DNA from: Actinomycetota bacterium
GTDB lineage: Bacteria; Actinomycetota; Actinomycetes; Streptosporangiales; Streptosporangiaceae
DNA length: 46,510 nt
NCBI GenBank assembly: GCA_003168255.1
Contig: PMSU01000097.1
Span: 40,742 to 87,251 of the forward strand
Direction: 5' to 3'
Shown here: piece by piece, positions 41,271-46,510 of the stretch
Layout of the letters: the number at the start of each line of letters is the position of its first letter
Numbering within the stretch: the stretch's first letter is position 1
Made by a program: the position numbers and the translations under genes
The notes under the pieces: generated by a model
The model's database searches: none
What the model saw: the letters and a program-made list of their open reading frames with translations, nothing else
What the model was told of the DNA's origin: nothing

Positions 41271-42742
41271 GCCGGCCCCCGGAGTTCGGCGGCGCCGCGG
41301 GCAAGCAGTTCGGTCAGGTGGGCGGGGGGATGCAGGCCGAGCACGAGCAGGACGACCAGGCCGGCGAGCACCGGGGCGACCATCCAGGCGCTCGGTTCGC
41401 CACGGCTGATCGTGGTCGGCCCGGTGCTGTCAGACGCGGGGCCCAGCAGCATGGCGTTCGTGGTGGCGGCTATCCCGAGGAATGCCACGGTGACGAGCAC
41501 CACCAGGATCGCGGCGAAGATGTCGCGGGAGCTCTCGAACCCGCCGGCCACGATCATGAACTCGCTGCGAAAGATCCCGAACGGCGGCATCGCCGACAGC
41601 GCGAGCACGGTGACCAGCAGCAGCGGCCCGCTCCACGGCAGCAGGTCAAGCCCGCCCTTGACGCCGCTGACATGTTTGACGGCGAATTTGCGGAGCATCA
41701 CGCCCGCCCCCATGAACGCGTTGCCCTTGGCCGCGGCGTGCGCGAGCACGTGCAGCAGCACGCCGATCAGCGCCACCGGCGCGCCGAAGCTCACGCCGAT
41801 CGCAAGGATCCCCATGTGCTCCACGCTGGAGTAGGCGAACAGCCGTTTCAGGTCCCGCTGATCCAGCAGGGACAGCGCGGCGAACAGCAGCGAGGCGACG
41901 CCAAAGGTCAGCAGGACCGCGCGCGGGAACCCGGAGCCGAGCGCTGCCTGGGCCACCTGGTAGTAGCGCAGGATTGCGTAGAAGCTCACCGCGAGCAGCG
42001 AGCCGGACAGCAGCGCCGACACCGGCGCGGGCGCTTCGGAGTGCGCGTCGGGCAGCCAGGTGTGCACCGGGAAGAAGCCGACCTTGGTGCCAAAGCCCAG
42101 CACGGCGAGCACGAACGCGAGCCGGACGGGTGTGCGCGGCAGGTGCGCTGCCGCGTGCAGCAGCGGGACGAAGGTCAGGTCGTAGGACTGGCCGAGGATC
42201 TGCTCGCCGGCGTAGTAGGCGAAGATCGTGCCGAGCAGCGCGATGCCAAGCCCGGCCGAGGCGATCAGCACGTACTTCCACGCGGCCTCGGCCGCCCCGG
42301 CAGTGCCCTCCAGGGCGACCAGCAGCGCCGATACCACCGTGGTGACCTCGATGGCCACCCAAAGCAGGGCCAGGCTGCTCATCATCGGCGCGGCCAGCAT
42401 CGACCAGGCGAATATGTTCAGGCCGGCCTGAAGCCTGCGGGCATGCCTTAGCTCGGCGGGGGAGTTTCGGTCGACCCGCAGGTAGCCGATCAGGTACACC
42501 GCGACGGCGGCGTACAGGAAACCGGTGGCCAGCAGGAACACCACGCTGAGCGCGTCCACCCGCAGGTAGCTGCCGAGCGTGACGTCGTGGTGGGCAGCGG
42601 TGGGAATGAGCACGATCACCGCGGCGAAACTGCCGGCGCCCGCGACCGCGGTGACCACGTTGCAGGCCCTGGCTGGCGCCACGAGCGCGACCAGCGCCGC
42701 GATCACCGGGGCGACGAGCAGGAACACCAGGACGATGATCAT
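41267..42742 (-). CDS. hyfF: Hyf-like complex antiporter subunit, HyfF/NuoN-like
   Basis: The protein has 491 residues and about 14 membrane helices. Proton-channel residues are seen in ALLWVAIEVTTVVSALLVAL (Glu), GFGTKVGFFPVHTWLPDAHS (Lys, His), EAPAPVSALLSGSLLAVSFY, and LFAYSSVEHMGILAIGVSFG with ANAAAKGNAF-like AAAKGNAFMGAG (Lys). It belongs to the second antiporter-like group found in hydrogenase-4 and the mycobacterial Rv0086-type cluster. It starts 4 bp after hyfE and overlaps hyfG by 4 bp. Confidence 0.9.
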   Translation of the reverse strand: MIIVLVFLLVAPVIAALVALVAPARACNVVTAVAGAGSFAAVIVLIPTAAHHDVTLGSYLRVDALSVVFLLATGFLYAAVAVYLIGYLRVDRNSPAELRHARRLQAGLNIFAWSMLAAPMMSSLALLWVAIEVTTVVSALLVALEGTAGAAEAAWKYVLIASAGLGIALLGTIFAYYAGEQILGQSYDLTFVPLLHAAAHLPRTPVRLAFVLAVLGFGTKVGFFPVHTWLPDAHSEAPAPVSALLSGSLLAVSFYAILRYYQVAQAALGSGFPRAVLLTFGVASLLFAALSLLDQRDLKRLFAYSSVEHMGILAIGVSFGAPVALIGVLLHVLAHAAAKGNAFMGAGVMLRKFAVKHVSGVKGGLDLLPWSGPLLLVTVLALSAMPPFGIFRSEFMIVAGGFESSRDIFAAILVVLVTVAFLGIAATTNAMLLGPASDSTGPTTISRGEPSAWMVAPVLAGLVVLLVLGLHPPAHLTELLARGAAELRGPA

Positions 42743-42745
42743 CTC

Positions 42746-43444
42746 TCACCCCCTCAGGCTGGTCAGCTCGGACGTGGACAGTGACTCCGCGCGGCCGTGA
42801 TGCACCCGGATCAGCAGGCCAAACACCACCACGGCAACCAGCAGGTCAAACAGGAACACCACCTCGAAGATCAGCGGCATGGTTGCCGCCACCACGAGGG
42901 CGGCAAGCGATACCCCGTTCTCCAGCGAGAAGAACCCGATCGCCTGGGACACCACGTCCCGGCGCAGGATCATCAGCACGAACGCGACGAGCACCACAGC
43001 GAAGGCGATCGCCAGCGCGGTGATCGGCAGGATCGGGCTGCGGATAGGCAGCGTGCCGATGGCGAAGAAGCCGAACGCCGCCACCACGATGGCGACCAGC
43101 ACCGTGCTGGCCACACTCAGCGCGCCGCTGCCCGCGATCTCGTCGCCGGCACCCTGCTGGCCAGGACGGGGCAGCAGCCTGCGCACCACCACCGGAACCA
43201 CGACCACCTTGATCGCCGCGGAGCAGAACGCCAGCGCATAGAGGTCGGGCAGGTTGCGTGCCGCGGCGACGATGATCGCGAGCACCGAGATGGCAGCGGA
43301 CTGCACGGCATACAGCCGTATCTGGTCCCGCCGCATGGCCTGCCTGAGCATGCCAAACTCGAGCAGCAGGACGATCAACGCGATGACGTTGGAGCCGCCG
43401 GCGAAGACGCTGGGAGCCGGGTCAGCCGCTGCCAGCGTGTGCAT
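42746..43444 (-). CDS. hyfE: Hydrogenase-4 component E-like membrane protein
   Basis: The protein has 232 residues with seven hydrophobic segments: ALIVLLLEFGMLRQAMRRDQ, AISVLAIIVAAARNLPDLYA, ALAFCSAAIKVVVVPVVVRR, then later FFSLENGVSLAALVVAATMP and IFEVVFLFDLLVAVVVFGLL. The SLENG and E-VFLFDLLVAV blocks match HyfE, which contains NuoK-like helices. HyfE is found in group 4 hydrogenase-type complexes and not in complex I, so it is the key evidence for the class of this operon. Its ATG directly follows the hyfC stop. Confidence 0.9.
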   Translation of the reverse strand: MHTLAAADPAPSVFAGGSNVIALIVLLLEFGMLRQAMRRDQIRLYAVQSAAISVLAIIVAAARNLPDLYALAFCSAAIKVVVVPVVVRRLLPRPGQQGAGDEIAGSGALSVASTVLVAIVVAAFGFFAIGTLPIRSPILPITALAIAFAVVLVAFVLMILRRDVVSQAIGFFSLENGVSLAALVVAATMPLIFEVVFLFDLLVAVVVFGLLIRVHHGRAESLSTSELTSLRG

Positions 43445-44401
43445 TTAGCCACCCCCCAGATAGAGGGTGAACACGCCGAGGACCGCGAGCAGGAAGGCAC
43501 CAGCCACGAACTCGGTGATCTTGAACAGCCGCAGCTTGGCGAACGAGTTGTCGATGACCGCGACCACGATCCCGATTCCGGCCGCCTTGGCGAGCAGGGT
43601 CACGATCGCCAGCCCCACGTCGGCCGGCCGGGCCGTTGCGGCCAGGCCCCACGGCGCCACGAAGACGTTGACCAGGATCGTGTAGAGGATCAGCTGTTTC
43701 ATCCACGACCCCCACTTCAGCAGCGCGAAGTAGGGGCCCGAGTGCTCGAACGGCCTGGCCTCCTCGATCATCCCGAACTCGTTGGTGCCGGTATGCGTCT
43801 CCACCGGGATCCGGCCGGTCTCGTACAGGATGACCATGAACAGCGCGGCGGCGGCCAGCAGGTGTGCGGGCCGGACCAACTGGCCGGCCGACGAGCGCAC
43901 GGTGGCGGCGAGCACGTACGGCAGGTCGGTCCCGGTGAGAAGGGCCACCGTGAACACCACGAACAGCACCACGGGTTCGGTGATGGCCGCGAACGTCTTG
44001 GCCCGGCTAGCCCCCATCTGGGCATACGGGCTGCCGGTCTCCAGCGCGGCGACCGCCACGACGAAACTGGCCAGCGACAGGATGAATCCGCCGCCCAGGA
44101 TGTCGCCCATGTAGCCAAGCGGCAGCCCATAGGTGGTCAGGACGGGGATCAGCAGCGGGACGGTCAGATAGGCCGCGCAAGCGACCAGCGGCGCGGCCAG
44201 GAACACCCAGCTCGCGCCTTCTGGCGCCAGCGCCTCCTTGCGGACCAGCTTGGCCAGGTCGTAATAGGGCTGGAGGATCCGCGGCCCGCGCCTGCCCTGC
44301 AACCGCGCCTCGACGCGGCTGATCACGCCGGACACCAAGGGTGCGCCAATCGCGATCGTGGCGACCTGAAGCGCCTGGATGAGCGGGATGGGCAATGTCA
44401 A
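43445..44401 (-). CDS. hyfC: HyfC/HycD-like membrane anchor subunit (NuoH family)
   Basis: The protein has 318 residues from a TTG start with GGAGGAGG upstream. It has eight helices. The NuoH-type loops are conserved: VISRVEARLQGRRGPRILQP followed by YYDLAKLVRKE, and ETGRIPVETHTGTNEFGMIE with EEARPFEHSGPYFALL, the acidic loops near the quinone-like or coupling site. It anchors the large and small subunits to the membrane and forms the start of the proton path. It is the first gene of the hyfC-E-F-G-I-B operon, the same gene order as the mycobacterial hycD-P-Q-E type clusters. No hydrogenase maturation gene is seen nearby. Confidence 0.92.
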   Translation of the reverse strand: MTLPIPLIQALQVATIAIGAPLVSGVISRVEARLQGRRGPRILQPYYDLAKLVRKEALAPEGASWVFLAAPLVACAAYLTVPLLIPVLTTYGLPLGYMGDILGGGFILSLASFVVAVAALETGSPYAQMGASRAKTFAAITEPVVLFVVFTVALLTGTDLPYVLAATVRSSAGQLVRPAHLLAAAALFMVILYETGRIPVETHTGTNEFGMIEEARPFEHSGPYFALLKWGSWMKQLILYTILVNVFVAPWGLAATARPADVGLAIVTLLAKAAGIGIVVAVIDNSFAKLRLFKITEFVAGAFLLAVLGVFTLYLGGG

Positions 44402-44642
44402 GGCAGCCTCCTCCAGCCGCCGGCCAAGCCGGGCAGATGTCAGAGGCCATCAGCGGAAAGCAGCCCCGCGGTTTCGGCGAGCCTCATCGCCGTCGGCCCC
44501 ACCATATCTACTGCCCGGCCGGGCGCGCACAGCGGATTGCCGGAGTAGCGGTTGCCTGCCGTGCCCGGCTGTCGGTGTGATGCGGCAGGCTTGCCTCGTG
44601 AGCCTGCCATTCCCCGAGCCTGCCATCGTCACAGGAGGAACA

Positions 44643-44747
44643 ATGTCCGAGAGCTCCCGGGGCCGCGGGGTCGGCCGCGCCCTGCTGCGGGCGCTGATCG
44701 GCTCGACCGAAGCGGCTGGCATCTGGACCATCGGGACCCCACACTGA
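44643..44747 (+). pseudogene. Fragment of a phosphinothricin-type GNAT acetyltransferase
   Basis: An ATG with a very good ribosome site (CACAGGAGGAACA) starts a 34-residue frame: MSESS, then RGRGVGRALLRALIGSTEAA and GIWTI. This is the acetyl-CoA loop and following helix of Pat/ArsN-like GNAT proteins. The natural continuation (the FPENTASLALH block) is missing; the frame ends at GTPH. The stop overlaps the frame of the next GNAT gene. It is a truncated remnant that may now act as a translated leader. Confidence 0.65.
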
Positions 44748-45262
44748 TCGGGCCAGCGGCCGAGCCCATCCGGACCGCCAGGCTCAGCCTCGAACCGCTG
44801 ACCGTGGGGCACGCGCGCGAGATGGCGCAGGTGCTCGGCGCGCCGGAGCTGTACGCCTTTACCGGCGGGACCCCGCCCACGGTCCAAGAGCTACGGGACC
44901 GCTACCAGCGACAAGTGGCTGGACCGCTGCCGCCCGGGCGAACGGAGGGCTGGCTCAACTGGGTCATCCGCCAGCACGAGGACCAGCGACCGGTCGGCAC
45001 CGTCCAGGCCACGATCACGCCGGATCCGGCCGGCCTGCGGGCCGCCGTCGCCTGGGTTGTCGGCGCGCAGTGGCAGCGCCACGGGATCGCCACCGAGGCG
45101 GCACTAGCCCTCGTCTCCTGGCTGAACGATCACGGGGTCACGACCATCACGGCCGCGATCCACCCAGGGCACGCCGCGTCAGCCGCTGTCGCAAGACGCG
45201 TCGGGCTAGTTCCCACCGCGGAGCGCGCCGACGATGAGATCGTCTGGAGAAACGTGCACTGA
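44744..45262 (+). CDS. GNAT-family N-acetyltransferase (RimJ/RimL-like)
   Basis: About 172 residues. The core is IRTARLSLEPLTVGHAREMA, ELYAFTGGTPPTVQELRDRY, RPVGTVQATITPD, VAWVVGAQWQRHGIATEAAL (acetyl-CoA loop Q-x-x-G-I-A), VTTITAAIHPGHAASAAVAR and RVGLVPTAE. No ATG/GTG/TTG lies before the conserved start; the only upstream codon that fits is a CTG at 44744 overlapping the stop of the preceding fragment (CTGA), so coupled re-initiation is possible. An ATG at MAQVLG would cut the first strands. The start is the weak point, not the family. Confidence 0.75.
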   Translation: MIGPAAEPIRTARLSLEPLTVGHAREMAQVLGAPELYAFTGGTPPTVQELRDRYQRQVAGPLPPGRTEGWLNWVIRQHEDQRPVGTVQATITPDPAGLRAAVAWVVGAQWQRHGIATEAALALVSWLNDHGVTTITAAIHPGHAASAAVARRVGLVPTAERADDEIVWRNVH

Positions 45263-45297
45263 CCGCGCTGGCGGTGTCGCCGTCCCGGTTACGCAGG

Positions 45298-46510
45298 TCA
45301 CTCCGCGATCGTGACCAGGCTCCCGTAGGTCAGGTAGTGGTACGCGACGGCCGATTCTGGCAACGGCAGCTCAACACAGCCCAGGCTCTGCGGCCAGCCG
45401 TACGACCCGCGCGGGAAGTAGTGCACCGCCTCGCCGGCGTGGAAGTAGGAAACGTTCTGCACCGGGTCGGCGTAGTGGCTGCCGTCCGGGTTCGTTCCCT
45501 GCATGACCTGGAAGGGCAGCTTCAGGTACACCGGGTAGGTGCCGTCGTAGGTGGGTGCTACCGATATCCCGGTGTTGGCGTAGGTGTGCAGGACTACCCG
45601 CCCGTCGTGCCAGATGGTCAGGTACTCCGGGTCTCCCTTGCTGGCGATCGCGTACGTGTACCCGTGGGTGTTGTCGGCGCCCTTGGCCACCGCGCGCAGC
45701 AGGTCCCGCCAGACGGTCGGCCCGGCCAGGCCATCCATGGTCAGTCCTACGTTGGACTCGAATGCCCTGATCGCCCCGACGTCGATGAGGTTGGCCGACC
45801 CGGCCTGCCACATGTCCCTGAGCGTGCTCGGGTAACCGCTCTGCCAGCTAAACGTGCCGGCCGGAGCCGAGTAGGCGGCGCTGAGCTGGGCCGCGGTGTC
45901 GGTGGGCGCGGGGTCGGTTCCGCTCGGTGTCCAGGTCAGCGGCAGGTAGCCGAGCTGGGAAAGCAGCTCCTGAAGCCGCAGCGTGGAGTACGACCCGGTG
46001 TAGAACCGCATGGTGACCGGCGCACCGAGCAAGCCGCCGGCGGCCGAGCGGACACCGGACAGGCCGGCCGGAACGTGCACGGTGACCCTGGAATCCGGCC
46101 TGAACTCGGTCGCCGGAGTGAATACCATCGCGCCGCCCTTGGCCGATGCCCACGTGCCCTGGACCGCGGGCGTGATGCTCGGCAGCACGGAGCCTGAGGC
46201 CAGCGGAGCGGAGAACACGATCTGTACCGGATCGGCGCCGTTCACGTGGTGAGCAGCATGCGCCGGGCTAACGGAGATGACATGCAACGGCGGCGCGGGC
46301 TTGGCCGGGAGCCCGTGCTGTGAGCGGACGGCTGCCGCAGCCGACGCGGAGCCCAGATGCCCCGATGCGAACGCCCAGGTTAGCCCGCCCGCGACGACGA
46401 CGATGGCGGTGATTCCCGCCACCAGGATCACGGCCCGCCGGCCGGGCCGCCCCGCAGCCGCCGCCGCGCCGCCCGCAGCGCCCGCGCCCGCGGCGCCCGC
46501 GCCCGCGGCA
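45298..46510 (-). CDS. L,D-transpeptidase with peptidoglycan-binding-like domain, 5' end outside window
   Basis: The frame is open to the window edge. A GTG at 46431 would start just at the transmembrane helix (ILVAGITAIVVVAGGLTWAF), but Ala/Gly-rich codons and GRPGRRA continue upstream, so the real start is probably outside. After the anchor come an Ig-like part (HVNGADPVQIVFSAPLASGS, FRPDSRVTVHVPAGL), a peptidoglycan-binding-like stretch (LRLQELLSQLGYLPL, AIRAFESNVGLTMDGLAGPT), and the YkuD catalytic domain with the His in EAVHYFPRG and Cys in QSLGCVELP. It cross-links peptidoglycan by 3-3 bonds outside the cell. A family relative of mycobacterial LdtA-type proteins with added pre-domain. 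Confidence 0.85.
   Translation of the reverse strand, partial: AAGAGAAGAGAAGGAAAAAGRPGRRAVILVAGITAIVVVAGGLTWAFASGHLGSASAAAAVRSQHGLPAKPAPPLHVISVSPAHAAHHVNGADPVQIVFSAPLASGSVLPSITPAVQGTWASAKGGAMVFTPATEFRPDSRVTVHVPAGLSGVRSAAGGLLGAPVTMRFYTGSYSTLRLQELLSQLGYLPLTWTPSGTDPAPTDTAAQLSAAYSAPAGTFSWQSGYPSTLRDMWQAGSANLIDVGAIRAFESNVGLTMDGLAGPTVWRDLLRAVAKGADNTHGYTYAIASKGDPEYLTIWHDGRVVLHTYANTGISVAPTYDGTYPVYLKLPFQVMQGTNPDGSHYADPVQNVSYFHAGEAVHYFPRGSYGWPQSLGCVELPLPESAVAYHYLTYGSLVTIAE

Noticed and set aside
40988..42451. 487-codon plus-strand open frame opposite hyfF
   Set aside because: Antisense to a conserved antiporter subunit, with a low-complexity His/Gln/Arg composition and no motif.
42797..44548. 583-codon open frame on the plus strand opposite hyfE/hyfC
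   Set aside because: It is rich in His, Gln, Arg and Asp with no domain, and lies antisense to well-conserved Hyf subunits; it is a high-GC shadow frame.

Overview
The window is about 46.5 kb of very GC-rich DNA. It has frequent GTG/TTG starts and strong purine-rich ribosome sites. Family content points to a high-GC actinobacterium, probably a soil actinomycete: F420-type LLM oxidoreductase, GPP34 protein, DUF222 protein, a tRNA-Met / rpmG / MaoC / MaoC block, an antibiotic-resistant-type TrpRS and split LigD genes. No species can be named from the sequence alone.

Left part (1-17.5 kb). A HigB/HigA-like regulator runs off the left edge. A minus-strand group follows: RidA, a GNAT acetyltransferase and a large NB-ARC/TPR/LuxR regulator with overlapping starts, then a secreted CHAP hydrolase. 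Next come a methyltransferase remnant, a YCII protein, and an auxiliary tryptophanyl-tRNA synthetase preceded by a textbook ribosome-mediated attenuator (leader peptide with one Trp codon and four mutually exclusive stem segments). Then come an ABM monooxygenase, a sirtuin, a 35-residue protein, a phasin-like protein with its XRE regulator and a consensus promoter, a TAP-type hydrolase, a wrecked MFS gene fused to an ECF sigma remnant, a VOC protein, and a three-gene NHEJ-type repair operon (phosphoesterase-ligase, LigC-type ligase, LigD-type polymerase).

Middle part (17.6-30 kb). This holds FtsH, a divergent DppA / M14-deacylase pair for peptide metabolism, the housekeeping block tRNA-Met, rpmG and two MaoC dehydratase genes, TrpB2, a small membrane protein, a diguanylate cyclase, an MFS protein with a collagen-like tail, and a threonyl-tRNA synthetase gene. 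The last has lost most of its TGS domain and half of its editing site through an out-of-frame deletion.

Right part (30-46.5 kb). This holds a DUF222 protein without its nuclease domain, a GPP34 protein, a frameshifted LLM oxidoreductase, an ArsR / AHSA1 / DoxX operon, a frameshifted calpain-type protease gene, and a tightly overlapped six-gene operon for a Hyf-like (group 4 hydrogenase-related) membrane complex. The membrane proton-pumping subunits of that complex look intact. Its large subunit lacks the Ni-Fe cysteine pairs, and its small subunit lacks every cysteine of the proximal cluster and keeps only a ferredoxin-type [4Fe-4S] motif. The window ends with GNAT genes or remnants and a partial L,D-transpeptidase.

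The two most notable systems are the cofactor-stripped Hyf-like complex (36.9-44.4 kb) and the trpS attenuator (5.45-5.55 kb). At least six broken or chimeric genes lie in the window. The single-base frameshifts among them could be sequencing errors, but the deletion and fusion cases cannot be explained that way.
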